64,000 bases of DNA from Lacrimispora sphenoides (GCF_900105215.1 NZ_FOIP01000001.1:806001-870000), one strand, 5' to 3'; positions 7,940 through 17,023 are shown, numbered from the stretch's first letter. The notes: generated by a model not told the origin, from the letters alone. Made by a program: numbers and translations.

Positions 7940-9259
7940 CTACTGAAAGAAATTAGGAAGATGTTTTTTATGGGCTTCCAGTAATTCCTCCATTACCTGT
8001 TTTGCTACGTCCCCGCTGGTAATCAGTGGGTTCATCATAAAGGCCTGTAATAAGGTACCTCTATCCCCTGTCACAGCAGCTTCAATGGTTAATTCCTCCA
8101 TAGCTTTCATCAATTGTAGCAATCCTCTTTCCTGAGGTTTAAAGCTTCCGAAATTATAAGGAACCGGGCCTTTTCCTGTTAAAGTACAAGTAACTTCAAC
8201 CGCGCAATCATCAGGCAGGTCTTTGATCGTACCGTTATTCCGGGTACTAACAGTCATGGTTGTTCTTTTATCATTGTAGATTGAGGTAATCGTTTCGCAA
8301 GCCGCATCACTATATCTGGCTCCGCCCCGTTCTTCTAACTGTTTCGGTTTATAATTCAGATTGGGGTCCTTATATAATTCATATAATTCAGCTTCAATTT
8401 TTTTGACTTTTTCTGCACGGGTTCCATTGTTTTTAAAGTCTTCTAATTCCTCGGCTAACATTTTATCCGTATAGTAATAATAATTATGATACGGGCATGG
8501 AACCATATGAAGATTTTCAACTTGTTCAAATATCAAACGATTATCCTTAATATTTGCAACAATTGAATTTGTTTCTCCACTTCCATACATCTTTTTAATC
8601 AGTTCATCCGTTCTGTCGATTCCACTTTTATCAACCACCGTGTGCCAGTGCAGATGATTAATGCCTGCAAACTGGAAGAATAAATCTGATGGTATTTCAT
8701 CAAGTATTGCAGCTTCTTCATAGACCGCATTAATTGGAATATTACACAAACCAACGACCTTGTTCCAATTGCCATATCTTAAAACGGCTTCCGTAACCAT
8801 ACCGGAAGGATTGGTAAAGTTAATTAACCAAGCTTCAGGGCATAGCTCTTTCATTTCCTCTACAATATTTAATATTACAGGAATGGTTCGTAATGCCTTA
8901 AAGATGCCCCCGGCCCCATTGGTCTCCTGACCGATTAATCCATGGCTTAAAGGGATACGTTCATCCAGAATTCGTGCATCTAATAATCCAACCCGCAGCT
9001 GTGTGGTAACGAAATCCGCATCTTTTAAAGCTTCCCGCCGGTCCAGCGTTAAGTAAACCTTGCAGTCAATTCCTGCTGCTTCTACCATCCGCTTAGCCAT
9101 CTCTCCCACAATCTCTAACTTATGCCTGCCTTCTTCGATATCCACCAGCCACAATTCACTGATTGGAAATTCATCATATCTTTTAATAAATCCCTCAACC
9201 AATTCTGGTGTATAGCTGGATCCTCCGCCAATCGTTACAACTTTAATTTTTTTTGACAT
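7940..9259 (-). CDS. GH4 6-phospho-beta-glucosidase-type hydrolase
   Basis: A 439-residue glycoside hydrolase family 4 enzyme. These need NAD+ and a divalent metal and cleave phosphorylated disaccharides delivered by a PTS through an oxidation/elimination mechanism. Seen: the Rossmann start KVVTIGGGSSYTPELVEGF, metal-ligand regions GLCNIPINA (Cys) and GINHLHWH (His), NFTNPSG, and the Tyr of GARYSDAA. Overall it is of the LicH/CelF/ChbF kind. GGAGGA sits eight bases before the ATG at 9259; the in-frame ATG at 9280 would overlap the end of EIIC. Neighbours (PTS EIIC/B/A, chitosanase) suggest phosphorylated chito- or cello-disaccharides as substrates; which of them is inference. Confidence 0.92.
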   Translation of the reverse strand: MSKKIKVVTIGGGSSYTPELVEGFIKRYDEFPISELWLVDIEEGRHKLEIVGEMAKRMVEAAGIDCKVYLTLDRREALKDADFVTTQLRVGLLDARILDERIPLSHGLIGQETNGAGGIFKALRTIPVILNIVEEMKELCPEAWLINFTNPSGMVTEAVLRYGNWNKVVGLCNIPINAVYEEAAILDEIPSDLFFQFAGINHLHWHTVVDKSGIDRTDELIKKMYGSGETNSIVANIKDNRLIFEQVENLHMVPCPYHNYYYYTDKMLAEELEDFKNNGTRAEKVKKIEAELYELYKDPNLNYKPKQLEERGGARYSDAACETITSIYNDKRTTMTVSTRNNGTIKDLPDDCAVEVTCTLTGKGPVPYNFGSFKPQERGLLQLMKAMEELTIEAAVTGDRGTLLQAFMMNPLITSGDVAKQVMEELLEAHKKHLPNFFQ

Positions 9260-9276
9260 AGTAAATTCCTCCATGA

Positions 9277-10551
9277 TCAATTTTCTGCAACTCCATCAAC
9301 TTCAATATCCGTTGTTTCAAGTGTGTGATTTTCATTCTCCAACATTTGTTTTTCAGCAATCTTGAAAAACGGCATATAAATAACAATAGCAATGACAATT
9401 TCAAGTGCAGACCAGATTGCGGCTCTTATGTCCCAGCCAGTAGCCATTAAAGGTCCAATAATCGGGGGCATTGTCCAGGGAACCATCATCATCGGTCTGC
9501 CAACCAATCCAATGGACATAAGAAAATAACTGCTGGCAGCCAATACTAACGGAATCAGGATGAAAGGAATCATCATCAGTGGGTTCATGATAATCGGAAA
9601 CCCGAAAATTACTGGCTCATTTATTTCAAAAATCGAACCTGGCAGAGCTACCTTTCCCAATTCCTTATAAGTTTTTGATTTTGAGAAAATCATCAGAAGA
9701 ACTAAGGTTAATGTTGCTCCTGTTCCGCCTACATTAACAAATAAGCTGGAAAAACCTGAAGCAGTGATATAAGGAAGTGCTTCTCCTTTGGCATATGCAG
9801 AAGCATTTGCTGCAACAAAGGCTAAAAATATTGGATCTGCAACACCTTCTAATGTCATGTCTCCATGGATTCCTGCGCACCACAATAAACTTACTAAAAA
9901 TGTGTAGAGCAAAATACCAGGCAAACTATTTAATGCATGAAGCAACGGTGAAAAGATACTTTGAATGAATTCAGTAATATTAAAATGCAGCGGAACACGA
10001 ATTGTCCAGAACAGCACTAAAATCAGCATAGCAGGAATCAAAGATACAAAGGAATTACTTACTGCTGGCGGCACACCCTCAGGCAGCTTAAATACCCAAT
10101 TCTTTTTTATGCAGAAATGATAAATTTCAGTCGTAACAATTCCCGCAATAATCGCTGTAAATAGTCCCGTAGAATCAAAGCCTGCAGGATCAATGACAAA
10201 GCCGTCTGAAAGCTGAGTGGTAATAAAAGCCATTACCGACAAGCCCGCACCGGAAATAGCATCAAGGTCATAGCTTTTACTTAGCTCATAACCGATTCCA
10301 ATCGCTGCTAAAAGTGAAATAATGCCAAACGATACACCGACGGCAGCATTAATCATGTCTTCATAAGGTGCTAAAAAATTAGTCCAGCTTTCAATTGGAA
10401 TATTTCCTATGATAAGAAAAATACTTCCGCTTATGATTGCCGGTAATGTTAAGGTTAAACCATTACGTACCGCTACCAAATGTCTTTGATTCCCCAATCT
10501 TGACAATGGCGGTATAATTGTGTCTTGCAACCAGTTCATCAATTTATCCAT
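9277..10551 (-). CDS. PTS lactose/cellobiose-family EIIC permease
   Basis: A 424-residue membrane subunit of a lactose/cellobiose/chitobiose-type phosphotransferase system, with about ten transmembrane segments. Typical features are the N-terminal amphipathic LMNWLQDTIIPPLSRLGNQRHLVAVRNG, the GIHGDMTLEGVADPIF loop and EINEPVIFGFPIIMNP, the conserved substrate-site motif. It forms the sugar channel; EIIB phosphorylates the sugar on entry. The gene follows EIIB by about 30 bases and precedes GH4 by 17. No EIIB or EIIA domain is fused. Substrate is probably a beta-linked disaccharide; chitosan dimer is suggested by the adjacent chitosanase. Confidence 0.93.
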   Translation of the reverse strand: MDKLMNWLQDTIIPPLSRLGNQRHLVAVRNGLTLTLPAIISGSIFLIIGNIPIESWTNFLAPYEDMINAAVGVSFGIISLLAAIGIGYELSKSYDLDAISGAGLSVMAFITTQLSDGFVIDPAGFDSTGLFTAIIAGIVTTEIYHFCIKKNWVFKLPEGVPPAVSNSFVSLIPAMLILVLFWTIRVPLHFNITEFIQSIFSPLLHALNSLPGILLYTFLVSLLWCAGIHGDMTLEGVADPIFLAFVAANASAYAKGEALPYITASGFSSLFVNVGGTGATLTLVLLMIFSKSKTYKELGKVALPGSIFEINEPVIFGFPIIMNPLMMIPFILIPLVLAASSYFLMSIGLVGRPMMMVPWTMPPIIGPLMATGWDIRAAIWSALEIVIAIVIYMPFFKIAEKQMLENENHTLETTDIEVDGVAEN

Positions 10552-10581
10552 CTTTATTTCCCCCTTATTGTGTGCTCAAAT

Positions 10582-10884
10582 TCAATCGCCCAAAGCTTTT
10601 TTGACCTGAGCTATGACCTTTGCACCGTTCATAGTGCCATATACCTGCATATCAATGCATTCAATGATCTTACCTGGACAGTCCTTTTCTACTTTTGCCT
10701 TACTGAAACGAACCTGAGGCCCCAGCAGGATGATATCTGCATCCTTCCCCTTGTCCTTGGTGCTTGCAAGTGCATAGGCATTGATTTTACACTCGTAATT
10801 TTCTTTTTCAGCTGCCTCTTTCATCTTATGAACCAAGAGGCTGGTGGACATTCCTGCCGCACAAAACAAAACAATGTTTCTCAT
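10582..10884 (-). CDS. PTS lactose/cellobiose-family EIIB
   Basis: A 100-residue cytosolic phosphocarrier. The N-terminal MRNIVLFCAAGMSTSLLVHKM contains the phosphorylated Cys8 in the typical CxxGMSTS P-loop of cellobiose-class EIIB. It takes phosphate from the EIIA encoded just upstream and passes it to the sugar carried by EIIC. Length is normal. AAAGGAAGG precedes the start. Part of the operon EIIA-EIIB-EIIC-GH4-chitosanase. Confidence 0.93.
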   Translation of the reverse strand: MRNIVLFCAAGMSTSLLVHKMKEAAEKENYECKINAYALASTKDKGKDADIILLGPQVRFSKAKVEKDCPGKIIECIDMQVYGTMNGAKVIAQVKKALGD

Positions 10885-10909
10885 AACTACCTTCCTTTCT
10901 ATAAATGAA

Positions 10910-11218
10910 TTATTTTATTCTTAAAATATCAATCATTTCTTTGCACAGGTCCATGACCGTCATGGCATTCATCAGATGATCCTGGGCATGAACCATTAAA
11001 AGCCCGACTTCTGCCTTTTTGCCGTTTAACTCATTCTGGATCATTTCTGTCTGGACCTCATGTGCTTCCTGAATCGTCTTTTCTGCATCTTCCATCAACT
11101 GGTCTGCATGTTTAAAATCACCATTTTTTGCCGAACGCAGTGCTTCAATCGCAGTGCTTCTTGCGTTCCCTCCGCAGACTACAAGCTTCATAACAATCAT
11201 TTCAATATCCATTCTCAC
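10910..11218 (-). CDS. PTS lactose/cellobiose-family EIIA
   Basis: A 102-residue EIIA of the lactose/cellobiose class: an all-helical trimeric protein accepting phosphate from HPr. The signature LLMVHAQDHLMNAM includes the active-site histidine (His77 or His81 in this numbering), and GGNARSTAIEAL is the usual N-terminal block. First structural gene of the operon; EIIB begins 26 bases later. The start could be the GTG at 11218 or the ATG at 11212; AGAGAGG lies upstream of both. A consensus-like promoter lies 80-110 bases upstream. Confidence 0.9.
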   Translation of the reverse strand: MRMDIEMIVMKLVVCGGNARSTAIEALRSAKNGDFKHADQLMEDAEKTIQEAHEVQTEMIQNELNGKKAEVGLLMVHAQDHLMNAMTVMDLCKEMIDILRIK

Positions 11219-11241
11219 ACTGCCTCTCTCTTAACCTGTAA

Positions 11242-11276
11242 TTATGAGTCTACAAATGTCATGAAGGGACTCATAA
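11242..11276 (-). promoter_or_regulatory. inverted repeat in the PTS operon leader
   Basis: TTATGAGTC (11242-11250) and GACTCATAA (11268-11276), nine perfect pairs with a 17-base gap, lie between the presumed start site and the EIIA gene. It could be an operator or an RNA stem-loop for the adjacent LicR-type regulator. Function is inferred. Confidence 0.45.
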
Positions 11277-11296
11277 CTACATCATGCTGATCTTGT

Positions 11297-11325
11297 ATTA
11301 TCTGAATTATTCTATCTACTGTTAA
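11297..11325 (-). promoter_or_regulatory. probable PTS/GH4/chitosanase operon promoter
   Basis: On the minus strand TTAACA (11325-11320), a 17-bp spacer and GATAAT (11302-11297), about 80 bases before EIIA. The hexamers are near consensus. Confidence 0.55.
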
Positions 11326-11578
11326 CCTCTCCTCTATTGGCAGCTGGTACAGAACAAACGGCAGCCCCTGCTGCTGCAAGCAGGCCGTTCATAAATTTTC
11401 TCTTCATCACTTCCCTATCTCCATTGAAAATAATGCATTTATCTATTGCACATTCACATACTACCATACTTCTTTTTAGAACTCCATGATGCCTTTTTCC
11501 ATTTTCGTAATGGTACCTTTTTCCTCTCTTTACCAGCTGAATATACGCCTTTGCGAAGCTGATCCCCGACAGAGAAAA
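11326..11578. other. non-coding stretch between PTS operon promoter and LicR-type terminator
   Basis: About 250 bases with no convincing gene. A minus-strand reading frame starts inside the terminator hairpin at 11579-11615 and ends in a signal-peptide-like 31 residues (MKRKFMNGLLAAAGAAVCSV). That tail could be a remnant of a secreted protein, but nothing follows it. I see no other structure. Confidence 0.4.
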
Positions 11579-11615
11579 AGACGAGTGCAAAATGATAATC
11601 ATTCTGTACTCGTCT
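11579..11615 (-). terminator. terminator of the LicR-type regulator gene
   Basis: On the minus strand AGACGAGT pairs with ACTCGTCT. Inner CA/TG and AATGAT/ATCATT continue the stem, giving about 18 pairs with one wobble and one mismatch, followed by TTTTTCT. It closes the regulator transcript 25 bases after its stop. Confidence 0.85.
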
Positions 11616-11640
11616 CACTTTTATTCTATATGCCTTTGCC

Positions 11641-13548
11641 TCATACTTCCTTTGGAATCTGGGCTTCTATGCTGCTCATGGCTTCTATAAATGCATCATA
11701 ATCCTGCTTTTTGACCAGCTCCTGGATTTGTTTCTGGCTTAATAGAAAGGCTGCCGTCATCTGATAAAAGCGCTGCAGTTCTTCACTGGTATGATCCTTA
11801 TTGGCTATGGACACCAGGAAAACGGCGCGTACTTTCTGCCCTTCCCAGTCCACCGGTTCATCAAGGATACCAACACATACAAATGTCTCCTCACTGATCG
11901 CCTTGTAAACGTGTGGCATTGCCACCATGTTGCCAAAAGCGGTCTTGGCTAGCCTCTCCCTCTTTAACACGGATTCATAAAATTCTTTCGGAAGATTCTT
12001 CTTTTCCATCACAAACTGGCACATACAGCGAAGGACCTCTTCCTTTGTCTGCAGCTTTAAATGAGGCAGAAACATCTCCCGTTCATAGTAATTCCGCACG
12101 GAAGATGCCTTATCGGAAGTAAGAACCTTTTTTACATTGACAATGTCTTTGTCATCAAGAAAATACTGAACCTCCAGAATCGGAAGAGGTACGGGAACCG
12201 TGATGGGTACGGTGGTAAAGATGTAGTCATATTTTGAAAAATCCACCTTATAAATACTTCCCACATCGCAGGCAGTAATATCGTTTATATATTCTTTAAA
12301 CGAATTCTGGTATTTATACTGAAGAAGCTTCGCACTTCCCCGACCGGAAGAGCATACCAGAAGTATATTCTTTTTCTCTATTTCAGACTTTTTCCGCTCA
12401 AGAGCAAATGCGAAAGCAAAGGCAAAGTATGCAATTTCATCTTCTGACAAAAGGATATTAAAATGTTCATTTATAACTGTGACCGCATTGCAGGCCATGG
12501 TATAGGAAAGGCAGAACCTTTCCTTTACATCCCGAAGAAGAGGATTCTTCAAGTCCATATCATATTTGATCCTGATGCTTAAAGGCACCAGATGCTGGCA
12601 TAATAGCATGCGCAGCTCCAGATCATTGCGAAAATCAAATTTGAATAAATCATACACCCGTTCCAGCATGATGGTCACCAGATCACTGATTTCCTGGGTG
12701 ATGATGATATTCTGATCCGCTCCATCGGCATGGTATATCATCTTCTTCCCTGCTAAGTGTATGGTGATGTAAACGATCTCTGCCTCAGGGAATGTGATGT
12801 GGAATGTGGATTCTATCTGTTCCGCGATTTCTTTTGCGATCTGATACTCATACCGTCCGTTCAAATTCTTCAAAGGCTCCTCAGGCATGGGCACATAATG
12901 GCATTCCATGATCCGGCTGATTGCTATGTAGAGATGAACAACAAGGTTCTGATAGGCAGCTCCGGGAATCAGAAAATCGTTCCTTTTAAGTACATCCGAT
13001 ACGCATGCCGCAATCTCATCCATACTCTGATTGCCCTTATGAAGCCGTTTTCCAGAAAAAGACGCGATGCACAATCTTGCTTCGAACTCTCCTCCTTCCA
13101 GCTTAATTCCGTAATTAGGTTTTCGGATGATTTTTATATTAAATTTATTTAAGTATTGTTCTACTTCCTTTAAATCCGCAGTCAATGTCCGCTTCGAGAT
13201 ATACAGACTGTCACTCAATTCATCCAATTTTACATAGGAAGGGCTGTTAAACAGATACTCCAGCAGGTATTGTATCCGTTCCTCCGACGTATCAGGCAGA
13301 TATTTATCGGAATGATGGGTGTCCTGAATAAAAGAACCGAACTTTTCTTTGTCCGAAACGTTCAGATAATATCCTACACCATATTTTGAAAGAATTAAGG
13401 CCCCATAGGGCTCTATTTCCTGATTCATCTCTTTCAGCAGATTGCGAATGGTCTTTGTCCCGATACAGATCTGCCCTGCAAGATCTTCTGCCGTATAGTA
13501 TTCACTGTCTGACAAAATATCCAGGATCTGTCTCTTTCGCCTATCCAT
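11641..13548 (-). CDS. LicR/MtlR-type PTS-controlled transcriptional activator (BglG family)
   Basis: A 635-residue modular regulator. Order: DeoR/Mga-like winged HTH (residues 1-60), a second HTH (about 85-145), two PRD domains (about 170-400) with their phosphorylatable histidines, a GatB-like EIIB domain (ILLVCSSGRGSAKLL, Cys near 412) and a C-terminal mannitol/fructose-type EIIA domain (GNMVAMPHVYKAI). Such activators are switched by HPr and EII phosphorylation and turn on adjacent PTS genes when the sugar is present. AGGAG precedes the ATG. It lies upstream of the EIIA-EIIB-EIIC-GH4-chitosanase operon in the same direction but has its own terminator. It is the obvious candidate regulator for that operon. 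Confidence 0.9.
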   Translation of the reverse strand: MDRRKRQILDILSDSEYYTAEDLAGQICIGTKTIRNLLKEMNQEIEPYGALILSKYGVGYYLNVSDKEKFGSFIQDTHHSDKYLPDTSEERIQYLLEYLFNSPSYVKLDELSDSLYISKRTLTADLKEVEQYLNKFNIKIIRKPNYGIKLEGGEFEARLCIASFSGKRLHKGNQSMDEIAACVSDVLKRNDFLIPGAAYQNLVVHLYIAISRIMECHYVPMPEEPLKNLNGRYEYQIAKEIAEQIESTFHITFPEAEIVYITIHLAGKKMIYHADGADQNIIITQEISDLVTIMLERVYDLFKFDFRNDLELRMLLCQHLVPLSIRIKYDMDLKNPLLRDVKERFCLSYTMACNAVTVINEHFNILLSEDEIAYFAFAFAFALERKKSEIEKKNILLVCSSGRGSAKLLQYKYQNSFKEYINDITACDVGSIYKVDFSKYDYIFTTVPITVPVPLPILEVQYFLDDKDIVNVKKVLTSDKASSVRNYYEREMFLPHLKLQTKEEVLRCMCQFVMEKKNLPKEFYESVLKRERLAKTAFGNMVAMPHVYKAISEETFVCVGILDEPVDWEGQKVRAVFLVSIANKDHTSEELQRFYQMTAAFLLSQKQIQELVKKQDYDAFIEAMSSIEAQIPKEV

Positions 13549-13706
13549 ATCTATTCACTCCTATTTATTCATGCCAAATACGAAATACTTTTAGCTATAT
13601 TTTTTATGCATATTTACATAATACCATAATTTGCAAGGGAACTAAATGATTCTTTTTTCCAATTTAAATGTGGTAATCTCTTCTCACAGATAGATAATAT
13701 AAAAAA

Positions 13707-13729
13707 CCCCATTCCATTGCGGAACGGGG
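13707..13729 (-). terminator. terminator after prfA
   Basis: CCCC-A-TTCC / GGAA-C-GGGG stem with loop ATTGC, followed on the minus strand by TTTTTTAT. It ends the yqhQ-prmC-prfA transcript about 65 bases after prfA. The 13549-13793 gap otherwise contains only upstream sequence of the LicR-type gene. Confidence 0.88.
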
Positions 13730-13793
13730 TGACGACATGGGTCCATATTTTTTAATTTATACAAGTCCAGAAAACACCACGAATCCGGTATTT

Positions 13794-14870
13794 TTATATC
13801 TCTTCGTTTAACTTGCTTAAGCGCGCAGCCTGATCCGCAGCAATGAGAGAATCCAGAAGCTCATGAATGTCCCCATTCATAATGGAATCAATCTTATAAA
13901 GAGTCAGCTTGATTCTGTGATCCGTTACACGGCCCTGGGGAAAATTATAGGTCCGGATCTTTTCAGAACGGTCTCCGGTACCGATCTGGCTTCTTCTTTC
14001 CTCGGCCTCCGAATTCTGCCTTTTCTCAAGTTCTAAATCAAAAAGCTTGGAACGCAATAACCGGAAGGCCTTTTCTTTATTCTGAAGCTGTGATTTTTCC
14101 GTCTGGCTGTAAATCACGATTCCCGTAGGCATGTGGGTAAGACGAACGGCAGAGTCGGTAGTATTTACGCACTGTCCGCCGTTTCCGGAAGCACGCATAA
14201 CGTCGATTCTCACATCTTTATCCTCGATCACTACGTCAAACTCTTCTGCTTCGGGCATAACTGCAACAGTCGCCGTGGAGGTATGGATTCTGCCACCGCT
14301 CTCTGTCTCCGGAACCCGCTGTACCCGGTGGACACCGCTTTCATATTTCATCTTGGAATAAGCGCCCTTACCTGTAATCATGGCAACTACTTCTTTAAAA
14401 CCGCCGATCCCATTTTCATTGACGCTGATCAGCTCTACCTTCCAGTGATATCCCTCCGCATAATTTACATACATACGGTACAGCTCGGAAGCGAACAGAG
14501 CCGCCTCGTCACCGCCTGCTCCGGCACGGATCTCCAGAATAATATTCTTATCGTCGTTAGGGTCCTTAGGTAAAAGTAAAATCTTAAGCTCCTGCTCAAG
14601 CGCCTCGATCTGCTTCTTAGCATCGGATAATTCCTCCTTTGCCATCTCCCGCATCTCCTCGTCGCTCTCTTCCTCCAGCAGTGCCAGGCTGTCTTCCACG
14701 GTCTGTTTTGCCTTTTTATACTGGGTATAAGTCTCTACTAAATCCGCCAGATCCGCCTGCTCCTTCATCAGCTTACGAAACCGGTTCTGATCCTCTGCTA
14801 CGGAAGGATTGTTAAGCTCTTGCATCAATTCTTCATAATGAACTAAAATATCATCTAATCTATCAAACAT
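13794..14870 (-). CDS. prfA: peptide chain release factor 1
   Basis: RF1, 358 residues, which reads UAA and UAG stops and triggers peptide release. The catalytic GGQ motif is in [19 protein letters not shown], and the codon-recognition region [20 protein letters not shown] contains the PxT-type anticodon tripeptide (PET). Length is typical from the ATG at 14870, which follows AGGAGG by seven bases. An upstream in-frame ATG at 14891 would translate that ribosome-binding site and is unlikely. The gene follows prmC by about 80 bases; PrmC methylates the glutamine of this GGQ motif, a standard pairing. Confidence 0.97.
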   Translation of the reverse strand: MFDRLDDILVHYEELMQELNNPSVAEDQNRFRKLMKEQADLADLVETYTQYKKAKQTVEDSLALLEEESDEEMREMAKEELSDAKKQIEALEQELKILLLPKDPNDDKNIILEIRAGAGGDEAALFASELYRMYVNYAEGYHWKVELISVNENGIGGFKEVVAMITGKGAYSKMKYESGVHRVQRVPETESGGRIHTSTATVAVMPEAEEFDVVIEDKDVRIDVMRASGNGGQCVNTTDSAVRLTHMPTGIVIYSQTEKSQLQNKEKAFRLLRSKLFDLELEKRQNSEAEERRSQIGTGDRSEKIRTYNFPQGRVTDHRIKLTLYKIDSIMNGDIHELLDSLIAADQAARLSKLNEEI

Positions 14871-14952
14871 TGGTAACCTCCTGAATTTCATGGAAATGAC
14901 TGTTGTTCACATTGTATCATGACTCCGCAGTATAGCCCTTAATACCTGCGGT

Positions 14953-15828
14953 TTAAGGGCTCACGGGTATTCGTGAACAAACCACGCGGTCCAGTCCTGC
15001 CGCATCTTTAACCACCTGGATCTCTCCAAAACCGGCATCCTTTAATAAACCGCTGACAGCCTCTCCCTGGTCATAGCCGATCTCAAAATAAACCGCACCT
15101 CCCAGGGTTAAATGATGGCGGCTTTCCAAGGCAAGCTTTCTGTAAAAATACAAACCGTCTTCCTTCCCGTCAAGGGCCAGCATCGGCTCATGGTCCCGGA
15201 CTTCCGGCTGCAGTCCTTCTATTACTTTCGTTGGAATATAGGGAGGATTTGACACGATCACATCAAACGTTTTCTCTTCCTCTAATAAGGCAAATAAATC
15301 GCTTTCTATCAAAGCGACCTTTCCCTCTCCTAAAAGCTCCCCCACATTCCTTTCCGCCACCTTAAGGGCTTCCCTGGAGATATCCACAGCAGTTACGCGG
15401 TCAAATCCACCAAGCTTTGCAAGGCTGACGGCGATGCAGCCGCTTCCCGTACATAGATCCAGTACTTCCGGCTGCTTTCCTTTATAATCCTTTAAGACCA
15501 GCTCCACCAGAGTTTCCGTATCCTGCCTTGGAATCAGCACATGCTCATTTACAAAAAATTCAAGGCCCATGAACTCCCGGCTTCCTGTAATCTGCTGAAG
15601 GGGGATCCTCCTGGAACGCTTCTCTATCATGGTCCGGTATTTGGAAACGGCATCAAGAGAAGAGTCCTCTTCCGGAAGCACTCTGTTTCTGTCTATAAGA
15701 AAATGGACCATATCCGTGCGGAATGCCTCAAAAAGCAGGTATCTGGAATCAAGAGATGCCTCTTCCACTCCTGCCCTTGACAGCTTTTCTGTTCCTTCTT
15801 CTAATAAATGCTGTAAAGTCAGATTCAT
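14953..15828 (-). CDS. prmC: release factor glutamine methyltransferase
   Basis: A 291-residue SAM-dependent N5-glutamine methyltransferase (HemK family) that methylates the GGQ glutamine of RF1 and RF2. Seen: the N-terminal helical domain (LQHLLEEGTEKLSRAGVEEASLD), the SAM-binding VLDLCTGSGCIAVSLAKL and the catalytic VSNPPYIP motif. Its ATG overlaps the TGA of the yqhQ-like gene by four bases (ATGA), so translation is probably coupled. Sits directly upstream of prfA. Confidence 0.95.
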   Translation of the reverse strand: MNLTLQHLLEEGTEKLSRAGVEEASLDSRYLLFEAFRTDMVHFLIDRNRVLPEEDSSLDAVSKYRTMIEKRSRRIPLQQITGSREFMGLEFFVNEHVLIPRQDTETLVELVLKDYKGKQPEVLDLCTGSGCIAVSLAKLGGFDRVTAVDISREALKVAERNVGELLGEGKVALIESDLFALLEEEKTFDVIVSNPPYIPTKVIEGLQPEVRDHEPMLALDGKEDGLYFYRKLALESRHHLTLGGAVYFEIGYDQGEAVSGLLKDAGFGEIQVVKDAAGLDRVVCSRIPVSP

Positions 15829-16769
15829 GCCCTCTTCTCCGGGAAATTCCTGTTAAGAAATCCCCTCCAGTCAAACACAGCCTCTACAGAAGCAATCCCC
15901 ACTAAAATCATATCATCGTCCGGTTCCTTAGTGGTCAGTCCCTGCATCCACATTCCTGGACGGCTTAATAAATCCACCAGTTTTGAATTGCTGCGCCCTG
16001 CCAGCCGTAAAAATTCATAAGATACTCCGGCTATGACCGGAATCAGTACAATCCGGCTGAGGATCCGAAGGGGCAGCGTATTCACTCTTACCACCATGAA
16101 AAACAGGATGCTGATGATCATGACGATCAGGAGAAAGCTGGTTCCGCAGCGCTTATGTTCCTTGGAGCTGTTTCTGACATTTTCCACAGTAAGATCAAGC
16201 CCGTGCTCCAGGCAGTTGATGCACTTGTGCTCTGCTCCATGGTACATAAAGGTCCTTCGGATATCCTCCATGCGTGAAACCAAACCGATGTAAGCGATAA
16301 AGATTCCGATACGGATCACACCTTCTAAAATCGCCATAACCGTCTGGGACTTTATAAAACTATGGAATATATTAGCAAGAAACATCGGCAACACCATGAA
16401 AATAAGGATGGCCATTACCACGGAAAATGCCATCACTATACTCATCAATGCCTTTTCCATCTTCTCCCCAAACAACCGTTCCAAAAACTTTTCAAATTTG
16501 GAAGGCTCCATATCTTCCTCATCATCCTCAAAAAAGCTGGCTGAAAAGGTCAAAGCCCTCATACCTAACACCATGGAATCCACAAAACTGAATATACCTC
16601 TGATAAATGGCAGAGAAAAAAGCTTCACCTTTTCTCCCATGCTGACATAAGTATCCTTTTTCACTTCAATGGTGCCGTCCGGCTTTCGGACTGCTGTGGC
16701 ATACTCATCCCCGTTTTTCATCATAACGCCTTCAATCACGGCTTGCCCGCCGATTCCTGAATACTTCAT
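15825..16769 (-). CDS. YqhQ-like DUF1385 membrane protein
   Basis: A 314-residue DUF1385 protein starting MKYSGIGGQAVIEGVMMKN, the family signature, with HGAEHKCINCLEHG as a second conserved block containing His and Cys residues, and about four or five transmembrane segments. The biochemical role is unknown; the family is often found beside prmC and prfA in Clostridia. AAAGGTGG lies nine bases before the ATG at 16769, which starts exactly at the conserved N-terminus; the in-frame ATG at 16811 is upstream of that ribosome-binding site. Overlaps prmC by four bases. Confidence 0.9.
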   Translation of the reverse strand: MKYSGIGGQAVIEGVMMKNGDEYATAVRKPDGTIEVKKDTYVSMGEKVKLFSLPFIRGIFSFVDSMVLGMRALTFSASFFEDDEEDMEPSKFEKFLERLFGEKMEKALMSIVMAFSVVMAILIFMVLPMFLANIFHSFIKSQTVMAILEGVIRIGIFIAYIGLVSRMEDIRRTFMYHGAEHKCINCLEHGLDLTVENVRNSSKEHKRCGTSFLLIVMIISILFFMVVRVNTLPLRILSRIVLIPVIAGVSYEFLRLAGRSNSKLVDLLSRPGMWMQGLTTKEPDDDMILVGIASVEAVFDWRGFLNRNFPEKRA

Positions 16770-16880
16770 ACGCCAAACCACCTTTCTGTTTAAAAAATGG
16801 AAGCTTTTCACTAGTTAAAATCCCAAAAAAGGCTGAGCTAAAGTGTTTCCACCAAACTCAACCTCTTCTTTGCCCCTGAT

Positions 16881-16940
16881 ATAATAAGGAAGTTCCATAC
16901 GCCCAATGAGCACATAGAACGGCTGATTTCCTGAATTCAT
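16881..16940 (-). ncRNA. fourth, diverged copy of the ribosomal 3' two-hairpin element
   Basis: Tandem to the copy at 16941-17012. The main stem is GTTCTAT / ATGGAAC (16920 to 16892), changed on both sides relative to the GTTCGA/TCGAAC of other copies yet still pairing. An inner GCTC-ATT-GGGC hairpin is kept. A TTCCT/AGGAA stem takes the place of the first hairpin. It ends in the shared ACTTCCTTAT. Confidence 0.55.
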
Positions 16941-17012
16941 GAAGGAAGTCCGATTCACCCGAGGCTCCTCGAACGGCTAATTTACTAAATCCAGGCTGTA
17001 CAACCTTTGCCT
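16941..17012 (-). ncRNA. conserved two-hairpin element after rpmE
   Basis: Starts 12 bases after the rpmE stop. First hairpin AGGC...GCCT. Then the conserved TAGTAAATTAGCCGTTCG, and a second stem GTTCGA/TCGGAC around a small GCC/GGT hairpin. Ends with ACTTCCTT. Related copies follow rplJ and rplK. Not a family I recognise. Confidence 0.6.
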
Positions 17013-17023
17013 TCATAAGTAAA

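Noticed and set aside
11312..11602. 96-residue minus-strand frame between the PTS operon and the LicR-type gene
   Set aside because: It begins inside a rho-independent terminator hairpin, has no ribosome-binding site at that start, and its body shows no recognisable protein pattern.
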